DNA of 21,986 bases, taken from NCBI GenBank assembly GCA_038316335.1, contig JBBQAM010000061.1, positions 1 through 21,986 of the forward strand. The letters run 5' to 3'. The notes beneath the pieces were generated by a model that saw only the letters and a list, made by a program, of their open reading frames with translations, did no database searches and was not told the DNA's origin. The position numbers were made by a program, and so were the translations under genes. The stretch comes from JALHST01 sp038316335. GTDB lineage: Bacteria > Bacteroidota > Bacteroidia > Flavobacteriales > Flavobacteriaceae. This document shows positions 1 to 8,336 of this stretch, piece after piece; the stretch's first letter is position 1, and each line of letters begins with the position of its first letter.

Positions 1-100
1 GCATTCGTATCTTTAGCAATTCCAATTGAAAATAGTGGGTAGCATGCTTTTAATTGAGTTTGATTTTAAGTACAACCTTCGCGATTGACGAAAATTAGCT

Positions 101-1108
101 ATGAAAATACACCCCACACTATATTCCATCTTAGACCTTGCCGTAATTTCCAAAGGCCAGACACTGAAACAAACCTTTAACGACACCTTGGCCTTGGCGC
201 AGCATGCCGAAGCCTGGGGATATACGCGGTATTGGTTGGCAGAGCACCACAATGCCCCAAATATCGGGAGTAGTGCCACTTCGGTTTTGATCGGCTATGT
301 CGCCGAGGGTACGAAGACACTTCGCATTGGTTCTGGCGGAATTATGCTTCCTAACCACTCGCCTTTGATCATCGCCGAACAATTCGGTACGTTGGGATCC
401 TTATATCCCGGCCGTATTGATCTGGGCCTGGGCAGGGCACCGGGAACCGATGGGGAAACGGCACAGGCAATACGGACTGATTTTATGCAGGCCGCGCATT
501 CATTTCCGTTGGAATTGGAACAGCTTGAAAAGTACTTTTCTATTGCAAATGCTGGGGCAAAAGTACGTGCTACCGTAGCAGAAGGGGTCGAAGTACCCAT
601 CTATATTTTGGGTTCAAGTACCGATAGTGCCCATTTGGCGGCAAAAAAAGGATTGCATTATGCGTTTGCCAGCCATTTTGCGACCACCCATCTATGGGCG
701 GCGCTCGATATATACCGCAATGAATTTCAACCCTCAAGCTACTTAAAGGAACCCTATGTCATTGCCGGTGTAAACGTTATTGTTGGCGATACCGACGCAG
801 CGGCCGAACGCCTTTCAACGTCCTTGGTCCGTTTGATCATCGGCATATTTACCGGCAAACGCGATTTTATACAACCACCAACGGCCATGACCGATGAGCT
901 CAGGCAGATCCTGCAAAACCCACAAGTACACCAAATGCTAAAGTATTCCCTTATAGGAAGCAAAGCCACGGTAAAAGAGCAGGCAAAAGCGTTTATAGCC
1001 CAAACCAAGGCCGACGAACTCATAGCTGTTACCCATCTCTATGACGCGCACGACCGAATCAGATCCTATGAAGTATTCGCCGAAATCATGAAGGAATTGA
1101 ATGCATAG
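101..1108 (+). CDS. LLM-class flavin-dependent oxidoreductase (luciferase-like monooxygenase)
   Basis: This is a 335-residue cytoplasmic protein of the bacterial luciferase-like (LLM) fold, which uses reduced FMN to oxidise small organic substrates. Diagnostic stretches are the N-terminal barrel segment with WLAEHHN (about residues 45-51), the RIGSGGIMLPNHSP segment (about 76-89) and the YPGRIDLGLGRAPG segment (about 103-116). These match the subgroup usually annotated as MsnO8-type LLM oxidoreductases. The length is normal for the family and nothing appears truncated. It seems monocistronic: upstream sequence is cut at the window edge and a 210-bp gap follows. The substrate cannot be deduced. 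The family call is firm and the specific reaction is unknown. Confidence 0.92.
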   Translation: MKIHPTLYSILDLAVISKGQTLKQTFNDTLALAQHAEAWGYTRYWLAEHHNAPNIGSSATSVLIGYVAEGTKTLRIGSGGIMLPNHSPLIIAEQFGTLGSLYPGRIDLGLGRAPGTDGETAQAIRTDFMQAAHSFPLELEQLEKYFSIANAGAKVRATVAEGVEVPIYILGSSTDSAHLAAKKGLHYAFASHFATTHLWAALDIYRNEFQPSSYLKEPYVIAGVNVIVGDTDAAAERLSTSLVRLIIGIFTGKRDFIQPPTAMTDELRQILQNPQVHQMLKYSLIGSKATVKEQAKAFIAQTKADELIAVTHLYDAHDRIRSYEVFAEIMKELNA

Positions 1109-1234
1109 TGTGAGGCAGGAAGTGAATTTAAGAGCAACGAAATTTCCGAATCGAGGGGGAATTGATTTTTGGAGCTGATTTGGAAAGGTCAATAACACGA
1201 AACACGAATAAATACAGCAATTGGATTAAATAAT

Positions 1235-1249
1235 TCCTTAAATTAAGGA
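1235..1249. promoter_or_regulatory. 15-bp perfect palindrome upstream of the decarboxylase operon
   Basis: TCCTTAA (1235-1241) and TTAAGGA (1243-1249) form a perfect 7-bp inverted repeat around a single A. It lies about 70 bp before the ATG at 1319, in the 210-bp gap after the oxidoreductase. Position and symmetry fit an operator for a dimeric regulator, but no cognate regulator is visible and no clear -7 box accompanies it. A chance palindrome in AT-rich sequence is possible. Confidence 0.3.
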
Positions 1250-1318
1250 CTTCAAAAAATTAAACCGGTTTATACTACTTCCCTGGGACGGTACGAATTC
1301 ATCGAAAATCATAAAATA

Positions 1319-3256
1319 ATGAAAAATAAAAGCAAGAACTCGATTCCTTATGGGCCAAAACAATTGTCGTGGGAAGAACAAACACCCGATTGGGCCAGTG
1401 TTACAGGTCCGCATGAAAACCCTATTGGCATTTACGATGCGGTGCCACCTAGGGATGTAAAAGAGAAATTCCCCAAGATCGATTATAAAAAATTCGAGTT
1501 ACCGCCAGAAGGCCTTTCCAAAAAAGAATACAAGGAGGCCATGTCAGATTTTAAAAAATTCATTAAAGACAAGCATCGAAAATTTACCGGTTACCAGACC
1601 AATGAGTATTTGAACGGCAACACCGAATTCTCCTATTTGTTGAATATTCACACGAATAACGTGGGAGACCCCTATACCACCGGGATATTTTCCTTGAACA
1701 CGAAATTCGTGGAACGTGCGGTACTCGATTATTTTGCCGCATTGTGGCGGGCCGAATGGCCTTTCAATGGCAAGAGCAAGGAAGACATTGACTATTATTG
1801 GGGGTATGTCATGTCAATGGGCTCCACTGAGGGCAATATGTACGCCCTTTATAATGCCAGGGAATACCTGAGTGGTGGCAAGCTCATCACCGATCCGGAC
1901 CACAAGGAAAAGGCCTTGGCAAAACTGAGACGAAAGAAAATGAGCCTGGAAAAATCGGTTAAAATGGTCCACCCTGTCGATTATCACAAAAACCCGAACA
2001 AATATAAACCCATCGCCTTTTATTCAGAAGATACGCACTACTCGGTAATAAAAGGGGTAAGTCTTTGCGCGGTAACCTCTTTTTCAGAAGCAGGGAGGGA
2101 ACATTACAAAGAGCAATGCCCATTGCAAGGTTTTGGGGGTGAATGGCCCGATGAAGTGCCCTCCCACAACATCATCCATAAAGATCCCTTATCTGGAAGC
2201 ATCAAGGTCGATGACCTCGAGGTATTGGTTGAATTCTTTTTAAAAAAAGAACATCCCATAATCATTGTACTCAACCAAGGTTCTACCTGGAAAGGGGCTT
2301 ATGATGATGTGCCGGCTGTTAATGAGATGCTGAAAAAACTCGGTAAAAAATACCCCTGGCTTTGGGAGCGTGAAGTAGAATACCACGTGCAGGAGCATGT
2401 AGATGGGAAAGTCAAAACAAGGAAAATACTTGATAAAAGACGCGGATTCTGGCTGCATATCGACGGGGCGCTCGGGGCATCCTACCTTCCTTTTTTAAGG
2501 ATGGCAAAGGAAAAAGCAAAACTTGAGAACAAGGTGGTCAAAGCATTAAAAGACAAGAAGGTACCCGAATTTGATTTTAGCATTGATGCCGTAATGAGTA
2601 TTGTTTGTTCGATGCATAAATGGATCGGCGCACCATGGCCGGGAGGAATTTACATGACGCGCAGAAAATATCAATTGAGTCCGCCCGATACCGCTGGGTA
2701 TATCGGTTCGCCCGATACAACGCTTGGGGGATCGAGAAACGCATTTTCACCCCTGCTTTTTTGGAAATATTTTGCGAAGAACGGGTACAAGAAAAATATC
2801 AAAAGAGCGATACAAACGGAAACGGTCGCTGCCAAATTTGAATCGGAGTTGCGAAAATTGGAAACCGAACTTAAAAAGCGCTTTCCCAATGAAAATGTAG
2901 ACCTGTGGATACAGCGTTCTGAATTGTCACTAGCGGTGCTGTTCAGAAAGGTAAATGCCGATATCACCTATAAGTATACCGTAGATTCTGAAAGGATCAC
3001 CGTGCCTTTTGAAGGCGAGGATGGTATCTTGTATTCAGAAGATCGGACCTATAGTCATATCTATTCAATGACCTCCTTGGGGCAATACGACTTGGTAAAT
3101 AAGCTGGTCGGCGAAATACGAGCAGCCTGTAAGGACGGTTGGAAAAACGCGTTCCCAGACCAATGGATTGAAGACAATACGGTCATCGACAACCCAGGTC
3201 CCAAGGAAACCGTTGCTTTTAAGGAATTAAAACCGGCTAAAAAGTCAACTAAATAA
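1319..3256 (+). CDS. Pyridoxal-phosphate-dependent (group II type) decarboxylase
   Basis: A 645-residue fold-type I PLP enzyme of the aromatic amino acid/histidine/glutamate decarboxylase superfamily. Visible hallmarks are a substrate/PLP pocket segment MGSTEGNMYALYNAREYL, the SEDTHYSVIKG segment, where the His normally stacks on PLP, and HIDGALGASYLPF with Asp382 positioned to bind the pyridine nitrogen. CSMHKWIGAPWPGG carries Lys434 as the expected Schiff-base lysine. The protein is longer than typical (about 480 residues), with an N-terminal extension of roughly 100 residues and inserted segments near residues 190-220 and 330-370. The substrate is not assignable; histidine or aromatic amino acids are possibilities from family resemblance only. 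It is followed after 8 bp by a DJ-1/PfpI gene, so the two are almost certainly co-transcribed. Confidence 0.88.
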   Translation: MKNKSKNSIPYGPKQLSWEEQTPDWASVTGPHENPIGIYDAVPPRDVKEKFPKIDYKKFELPPEGLSKKEYKEAMSDFKKFIKDKHRKFTGYQTNEYLNGNTEFSYLLNIHTNNVGDPYTTGIFSLNTKFVERAVLDYFAALWRAEWPFNGKSKEDIDYYWGYVMSMGSTEGNMYALYNAREYLSGGKLITDPDHKEKALAKLRRKKMSLEKSVKMVHPVDYHKNPNKYKPIAFYSEDTHYSVIKGVSLCAVTSFSEAGREHYKEQCPLQGFGGEWPDEVPSHNIIHKDPLSGSIKVDDLEVLVEFFLKKEHPIIIVLNQGSTWKGAYDDVPAVNEMLKKLGKKYPWLWEREVEYHVQEHVDGKVKTRKILDKRRGFWLHIDGALGASYLPFLRMAKEKAKLENKVVKALKDKKVPEFDFSIDAVMSIVCSMHKWIGAPWPGGIYMTRRKYQLSPPDTAGYIGSPDTTLGGSRNAFSPLLFWKYFAKNGYKKNIKRAIQTETVAAKFESELRKLETELKKRFPNENVDLWIQRSELSLAVLFRKVNADITYKYTVDSERITVPFEGEDGILYSEDRTYSHIYSMTSLGQYDLVNKLVGEIRAACKDGWKNAFPDQWIEDNTVIDNPGPKETVAFKELKPAKKSTK

Positions 3257-3264
3257 GATCTACA

Positions 3265-3951
3265 ATGAAACCGACCCCCTTAAAAGTGGCCATTGTTTAC
3301 TATGATCATTTTGCCCCCTTGGATGTCTTCGGCCCCATGCAGGCTATGAACGTTTGTTCGATAATTTTACCGAATGACCCAACGAAGACAAAACAACCGC
3401 TATTTACACACGTAAGTGTGGGTAAAAAAATCGGCATTGTAACCATCGGAACAGGAGATGATGGGCCAGGACTATTTTGTGCCAATAGTTTTGAAACCCT
3501 GCCTCCAGTGGATGTCGTCTTGATTCCAGGAGGCATGGGTAGTAGGACCCTTGTGAATGACGACGCGTTTATTGGTAAACTAAAGACCTTGGTCGATAAA
3601 ACCCCGATCGTATTGTCAGTTTGTACAGGCGCGGGTTTATTGGCAAAAACAGGTTTTCTTGACGGTAAAAAAGCAACGTCCAATAAATCGGCCTGGGCAT
3701 GGGTTGTTGACCAGGGCAGGAACGTACTATGGGAGTGCCCGCCAAGATGGGTGGGGGATGTTGACCCCGAAACACGCACGGGGTATATGACTTCAGCAGG
3801 TGTCGCCGCAGGTATGGACATGATGTTGGCATTGATTGATTGTTTATTTGGTCATGATGTTGTGAGAGATACCCAAACCACCATGGAATACACCTGGAAT
3901 AGAGATCCTGCAACTGACCCCTTTGCCATTCATTGTCCGAAATGTAAGTAG
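3265..3951 (+). CDS. DJ-1/PfpI family protein (GATase1-like, isonitrile hydratase-like)
   Basis: A 228-residue protein with the DJ-1/ThiJ/PfpI fold. It opens with the beta-strand KVAIVYYDHFAPLDVFGPM, typical of the AraC-N-like/isonitrile hydratase branch, where the Asp and the hydrophobic run start the Rossmann-like core. DVVLIPGGMGS precedes the nucleophile elbow SVCTGAGLLAKTG with Cys120. The segment KKATSNKSAWAWV follows, in the place where many paralogues have a THW motif. No helix-turn-helix is attached, so this is the enzyme-like or chaperone-like form rather than a regulator. It starts 8 bp after the decarboxylase and ends 30 bp before the adenylate cyclase. Its biochemical role in this operon is unknown; covalent chemistry on a product of the decarboxylase is only a guess. 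Confidence 0.88.
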   Translation: MKPTPLKVAIVYYDHFAPLDVFGPMQAMNVCSIILPNDPTKTKQPLFTHVSVGKKIGIVTIGTGDDGPGLFCANSFETLPPVDVVLIPGGMGSRTLVNDDAFIGKLKTLVDKTPIVLSVCTGAGLLAKTGFLDGKKATSNKSAWAWVVDQGRNVLWECPPRWVGDVDPETRTGYMTSAGVAAGMDMMLALIDCLFGHDVVRDTQTTMEYTWNRDPATDPFAIHCPKCK

Positions 3952-3981
3952 GGCATTCGCTTTGAAAATTAACAGCATAGC

Positions 3982-5319
3982 ATGACAGTTCGAATAATTG
4001 CCACCAAAATCAAAAATTTTCTGATCTATCTCGGGGGCATCGGTAATTCCCAGGATGACATCCCGGAAATTCGGAGCAATAAGGTAATACTTACCATTGC
4101 GATTTATGTAAGTATCCTTAATCTGCTATACTTCTCCTATGCCTATCAGGAAATGGGTAGGATAGGGGCTGCGCTTACTTTGCTGATCTTTGCGGCCTAC
4201 CTGTCGATTGGCCTATTGGCCTTTAGTATCCATCGTAAATTCAACATATTAAGGGAATGGCTATTTGTTGGCTGGTTTTTTTACTTGATCATTTACCATA
4301 TCGTAATGGGTGGCTATATCGGCTCCGTGCTTTATATTAATTACGCGATTGCCATCCTTTCGGGCGTACCTATGTTTTACAAGCGGAAAGTACACAGAAC
4401 GATCTGGTATGGTGTCTATATAGTGACCGCGGTTATCCTTTATTTTCTGGAGCCTGCCATTTCAAAGGGAATGGTGCCACTTCCTGACAGCATTGTGCTG
4501 TTGACCCATGTAAATAATTTTGTCTTGATTGCCAGTATGATATTTCTTTCCGTAAATTATTATACGAATATAATCCGAGCGGAAAAGCTTAAATCAGATA
4601 CCCTTATACATAACATTCTACCCGAATCCGTAGTACACGAACTGAACGCGAATGGAAGATCACGCCCGATAATGGTACCCCGGGCAACCGCCATTTTCAT
4701 GGATTTTGTGGGTTTCACGCGTATTACGCAAACCATGGGGCCCGAGGAGCTTGTGGCGATCTTGAATGAACATTTTACGAGTTTCGACCATATCTTCCGG
4801 GAACATGGGGTCGAAAAATTAAAGACCATCGGGGATGGTTATATGGCGGTGGGTGGCTTGCCCATCCAAAATAATACGCATCCGATAGACGTAGCCTTGG
4901 CTGCGATGAAGGTAGTGCGCCATATGCAGGAGAAAAATAAAGAGAATCATAGGGAATGGAATATCCGAATTGGTATTCATACGGGGCCCATGGTCGCGGG
5001 AATCATCGGCGAAACAAAATTTTCCTATGATGTTTGGGGGAGTACGGTCAATCTTTGTTCCCGCTTGGAAACGGCAAGCAAGCCGGGAAGTATCAATGTT
5101 TCAGATGACTTTATGGAATGCACGCAGGCATTTTTTGAATTTGAACCTAGAGGGCAGATCGAAATCAAAAACGCCGGACCTGTGAGTATGTATTTTTTGA
5201 CCGATATCAAGGAAGAACTTAGAACCGATCATTTCACCCCAAACCCAAGGTTTTTTGAACTTTATGAAAAATACGCCCTAAACCCAGATCTCAAACCTGT
5301 GTTGGAAACCATCACATAA
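3982..5319 (+). CDS. Membrane-anchored class III adenylate cyclase
   Basis: A 445-residue protein that should make cAMP from ATP. The N-terminal half (about residues 33-195) has around six hydrophobic membrane segments, followed by a short linker and a single class III cyclase catalytic domain (about 230-410). Metal-binding Asp241 (MDFVGFT) and Asp285 (TIGDGY) are present. The adenine-selecting pair is Lys281 (KLKTIGD) and Asp350 (SYDVWG), which favours ATP over GTP. The transition-state residues Asn357 and Arg361 lie in the STVNLCSRLE segment. All catalytic positions are therefore intact, and a homodimer would form two complete sites. It is third in a run with the decarboxylase and DJ-1 genes (30-bp gap). 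Its 3' end faces the convergent gene at 5337 with only 17 bp between them. Confidence 0.92.
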   Translation: MTVRIIATKIKNFLIYLGGIGNSQDDIPEIRSNKVILTIAIYVSILNLLYFSYAYQEMGRIGAALTLLIFAAYLSIGLLAFSIHRKFNILREWLFVGWFFYLIIYHIVMGGYIGSVLYINYAIAILSGVPMFYKRKVHRTIWYGVYIVTAVILYFLEPAISKGMVPLPDSIVLLTHVNNFVLIASMIFLSVNYYTNIIRAEKLKSDTLIHNILPESVVHELNANGRSRPIMVPRATAIFMDFVGFTRITQTMGPEELVAILNEHFTSFDHIFREHGVEKLKTIGDGYMAVGGLPIQNNTHPIDVALAAMKVVRHMQEKNKENHREWNIRIGIHTGPMVAGIIGETKFSYDVWGSTVNLCSRLETASKPGSINVSDDFMECTQAFFEFEPRGQIEIKNAGPVSMYFLTDIKEELRTDHFTPNPRFFELYEKYALNPDLKPVLETIT

Positions 5320-5336
5320 TACCCAGTTCGTATTTT

Positions 5337-7097
5337 TTATTTTTTTGGTTCGAGTTCCGAATAATCCATCACCGTACAAATCGTTTTTAGTTCGATAAAC
5401 TGGTTTTTAGGAAACATCCCAATGCCGATCATATGGGCCGTTGAAGGGGGCACATTGAATTGAATACCGGTTGCTGTTGGTGCCAATACATTCCGCGCCG
5501 ATTGAAGCTTTGGGTGCAGCGCATTTTGCAGCCATCCATAGGCTTCCATAGGAGTCGATTTTGGTTGTGAAATAATCGAAGTCCAATTTTGCCTTATATG
5601 ACCCAAGGCCCACCAGGCCAGAAATTCGGGTTTCAATGCATTGGTCGTCAGATATTCTACAAATTCGGTTAGCTTGCCGATATATTTTTCAAAAGCCGGA
5701 AAACTATTAAGTGCGGCGGGAATCCCTTCTTTTTTTCCGCCGAAGGCAATAAACAATGCTTCAAAACTTTGTGTGTAATAGGGGCTCTTGTTGTAGTCGG
5801 TATTTGAATCCCTTGGGGCATGGATCATGGCATCGGCCTGCATGATGATTTCAAGCATTGGCATTGCAGTAAGCAAATATTCGGTAGGGCTGATACCCAT
5901 TCTTTTGGTTACCTGCGCTTCATAGGCCATGATGGTCGCGCAGCTTACGATTGCACCCGCATCGATAAAGTCGGCATAGGCTTCTACAAAATCGTAGATG
6001 ACATCGGCCGCCGCCTGGGGCCCCCATCCAGTAGCCTGAGTAGGGGCTAAGGGCCTAAAACCGGTATAGGTTGCCAATTTCCCTTCCCTTCTTGCTGTTT
6101 CATAGGCCATGTATTCATCAATTGTAAAGGGCCGTATCTGGGCAGGGGTGAAGCCTTCTTTTTGCCAAAGGGGTTCGAAAAAAGTCTCCCCGTGGATGTC
6201 GGTTATGAATTCTTGACCGAATAATTCAAAATAGTTCGTGATGAAAAGATCGTAAAAGTCAGAACCTTCTTGCGCTCCATATACCTCCATAAAGGACTGT
6301 CGATTGTGTGGAAGGTTCAGGGCGACCGTCGTCACCAAGGTTTTATGGGCGGCGCAATAGGTAAACCAACTTGTATCGTCGTTATTCTTGAGATACTGTT
6401 TTTCCATGATCCAGTCCCGGTAAAACATGAGGGCAGTATTGACATCGACGGGCCGAAAGGCCGAATTTTTGTAATCTTTCGGAAAACGTACCCCATAATT
6501 CAGGAACGTATCTGTCAACATCAGATTTTTATTGAGCATGGCCTGATCGACTCCCTGCATAGAAAGCATCATCAAATTGCAGGGATACCCGAAGGTGGGA
6601 CCTTTTACACCCCATTTTCGATAATGATACAACGGGGGCGAATTCGAGGTAAGCCCTTGGCCGAGATAGGCGCCCAAGTGGGTAATTCCCATTTCGCTTT
6701 TCTCGGTTTCTGCAAAGCCAGGGAGTGTGTTACTATTTAATTCTGGATGTATATAATAGATATAGGCGTAAAGGGGATCTGTGGGCTTTAGCTTCATTTT
6801 TTCCCGAACATACGTATCTACTAATTGGGAAGCATAGGCCTCTGTGCCATCAGCGGTTTTAAACGTCCCAAAATCATTGACGGGAAGAATATACATGCCC
6901 ACTTCCCCAGAATCCAATACATATTGATAGTCTTTTACATTGAAACTTTTACCGGCCCCTAAAATGACATCGGTGGTGCCGAATTTCTCCCGGGTAATTT
7001 GATATTTTGCCAGGGCAGCGTCGGTGATTTGATAGTCGCCTTGATATACCGAGGGTCCTCGGCTGTGAAGCACTTTATTACGGATGGGATTGGTCAT
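5337..7097 (-). CDS. Conserved-looking 586-residue protein of unknown function
   Basis: I do not recognise this protein. It is a long, uninterrupted reading frame with composition and codon use like its neighbours, so it is surely a real gene. It has no signal peptide, no clear membrane helix and no low-complexity tract, and is rich in aromatic residues and prolines, suggesting a globular soluble enzyme. Segments that look constrained are THLGAYLGQG (about 139-148), GPTFGYPCNLMMLSMQGVDQ (about 166-185), SWFTYCAAHKT with Cys248 and His251, and WALGHIRQNW in the C-terminal part. The proximity of Cys248 and His251 hints at a catalytic or metal site, but this is unproven. It is divergent from the desaturase gene (241-bp gap) and convergent with the cyclase. 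The start at 7097 reads MTNPIRNKVL. Confidence 0.75.
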   Translation of the reverse strand: MTNPIRNKVLHSRGPSVYQGDYQITDAALAKYQITREKFGTTDVILGAGKSFNVKDYQYVLDSGEVGMYILPVNDFGTFKTADGTEAYASQLVDTYVREKMKLKPTDPLYAYIYYIHPELNSNTLPGFAETEKSEMGITHLGAYLGQGLTSNSPPLYHYRKWGVKGPTFGYPCNLMMLSMQGVDQAMLNKNLMLTDTFLNYGVRFPKDYKNSAFRPVDVNTALMFYRDWIMEKQYLKNNDDTSWFTYCAAHKTLVTTVALNLPHNRQSFMEVYGAQEGSDFYDLFITNYFELFGQEFITDIHGETFFEPLWQKEGFTPAQIRPFTIDEYMAYETARREGKLATYTGFRPLAPTQATGWGPQAAADVIYDFVEAYADFIDAGAIVSCATIMAYEAQVTKRMGISPTEYLLTAMPMLEIIMQADAMIHAPRDSNTDYNKSPYYTQSFEALFIAFGGKKEGIPAALNSFPAFEKYIGKLTEFVEYLTTNALKPEFLAWWALGHIRQNWTSIISQPKSTPMEAYGWLQNALHPKLQSARNVLAPTATGIQFNVPPSTAHMIGIGMFPKNQFIELKTICTVMDYSELEPKK

Positions 7098-7257
7098 GAG
7101 AACGGTAGTTTTAGGAAGTGGTTAAAAGAGAAACAAGATAAGCGTTTTTAAGTAAGGATTCCTAGTTCAGGGCCATTAAATACGTCGAAATTGGCAGCGT
7201 AGCTATGAATTCACGGCAAGATGCTTCAATTAAAATTAGGAGTTAGGGTCGGTTTTG

Positions 7258-7265
7258 TATATTTA
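7258..7265 (+). promoter_or_regulatory. Possible Bacteroidota -7 box for the desaturase gene
   Basis: TATATTTA matches the Bacteroidota sigma-A -7 consensus TAnnTTTG at all fixed positions but the last. It lies about 73 bp before the desaturase start. At the expected -33 distance there is only TTA rather than TTG, so the assignment is weak. Confidence 0.3.
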
Positions 7266-7281
7266 AAGTTATTTGATTAAT

Positions 7282-7335
7282 TTTTGAACGTGTAATTAAA
7301 AAAATGCCGCTTGCGTTAGCAGAAAACGTTCGAAA
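7282..7335. repeat. Interrupted inverted repeat abutting the desaturase start codon
   Basis: The left arm TTTTGAACGT (7282-7291) and the right arm ACGTTCGAAA (7326-7335) are complementary at 9 of 10 positions, with a 34-base loop. The right arm ends 3 bases before the ATG at 7339, so in RNA the hairpin would sit across the translation initiation region. It could be an operator or a leader structure, for example one controlling membrane-lipid desaturation. There is no direct evidence for either. Confidence 0.3.
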
Positions 7336-7338
7336 CAG

Positions 7339-8202
7339 ATGTATCCAACGAAAATGACCAATAACCAACCCGACCTGGAAATCAAGCTCGAGAAGCGCCT
7401 TAGAAAAAATGCCTATCTAATCCCGATGGTCACGATGGGTACTGCAGGGCTATTGCTGTTTGGGATCGGTCTCATGATGCATTTATTTGAAGCAGGACGC
7501 TATTGGGCGTGCATCCCGGCCGGGGTATTAGTGCATTCGTATGTAATCGTCTCCCTCCACGAAGGCGCCCATAAATCGATTACCCGGACGAAGGCCGACC
7601 GCCTGATTGCCAATATCAGTGCGGCATTGATTTTTTTACCGGTTGGGGAGCTTTATCGAAAATATCATTTGATCCATCATCGGGACACGAATTCGGTCAA
7701 CGATCCCATTTCGCCTCCCGTACTGCGAAAACTATACCTGAAAAATCGGTTTTACTACATTCTTTGTGAATGCATCCCGCTGCTCTATACCTTTTATTTG
7801 GTCATGAATTATCAAAAAACGGAAAATAAGCGGGCCCCCGTCAACGAAATTCGCATTAGTTGGGCGTATTTCATCTTCTCCATAGTTCTTAGCGCCTTTT
7901 GGTTTGTCTTGGTACAACCGTCACTGTGGTTTATAGGCGGTACGCTGCTTGCTTTTAATGTGGTATCGGTGCTTAGGAACTGGTGTGAACATATGGGTAC
8001 AAATCCCGATGGCACCAGCAATACGTATTGGTTTCCGATGGGCTTTGGCATTGGCCACCACGAGCTGCATCATGAAAAACCTTATTTATCCTGGTTGACC
8101 TTGACGGTGGGGCTGTTTAAACAAAAAAAAGAGACCAACCCTGCAAAAGCCTTGTATGGCATCTTGTTCGATAAGTCGTTTCGCTTTTATACAAAAAAAT
8201 AA
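7339..8202 (+). CDS. Membrane fatty acid desaturase family protein
   Basis: A 287-residue integral membrane di-iron enzyme of the fatty-acid desaturase/hydroxylase superfamily. The three histidine boxes are all present and correctly spaced: HEGAH (74-78), HLIHH (110-114) and HHELHH (240-245, used as HxxHH). Hydrophobic segments lie at about residues 30-70, 85-100, 125-150 and 170-205, giving the usual pattern with the histidine boxes on the cytoplasmic face. The length is at the short end of the family, and no ferredoxin or cytochrome b5 domain is attached, so an external electron donor is needed. The conserved segment NWCEHMG (about 214-220) lies between boxes 2 and 3. Substrate could be acyl lipid or a carotenoid-like molecule; the sequence alone does not decide. 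ATG 7339 and an internal ATG at 7354 are both possible starts. Confidence 0.9.
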   Translation: MYPTKMTNNQPDLEIKLEKRLRKNAYLIPMVTMGTAGLLLFGIGLMMHLFEAGRYWACIPAGVLVHSYVIVSLHEGAHKSITRTKADRLIANISAALIFLPVGELYRKYHLIHHRDTNSVNDPISPPVLRKLYLKNRFYYILCECIPLLYTFYLVMNYQKTENKRAPVNEIRISWAYFIFSIVLSAFWFVLVQPSLWFIGGTLLAFNVVSVLRNWCEHMGTNPDGTSNTYWFPMGFGIGHHELHHEKPYLSWLTLTVGLFKQKKETNPAKALYGILFDKSFRFYTKK

Positions 8203-8336
8203 AAATACCCCTTGGTAGAAAATAATCACCACATGGCGACTCCTTTTTTTAGGTACTGTTATTTCTTTGTTTGCTACGATCGATAGAAGGTACGTCATTG
8301 CCGTTCTCAAGTTATAAAGGTGTTTGGTTTTTCAAC

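Noticed and set aside
3982..5319. Guanylate cyclase activity
   Set aside because: The base-selecting positions are Lys281 and Asp350, the adenylate pair, rather than the Glu and Cys seen in guanylate cyclases.
6270..6740. 156-codon plus-strand frame antisense to the 586-residue gene
   Set aside because: The minus-strand frame is far longer and protein-like throughout; this one is a shadow of its codon pattern.
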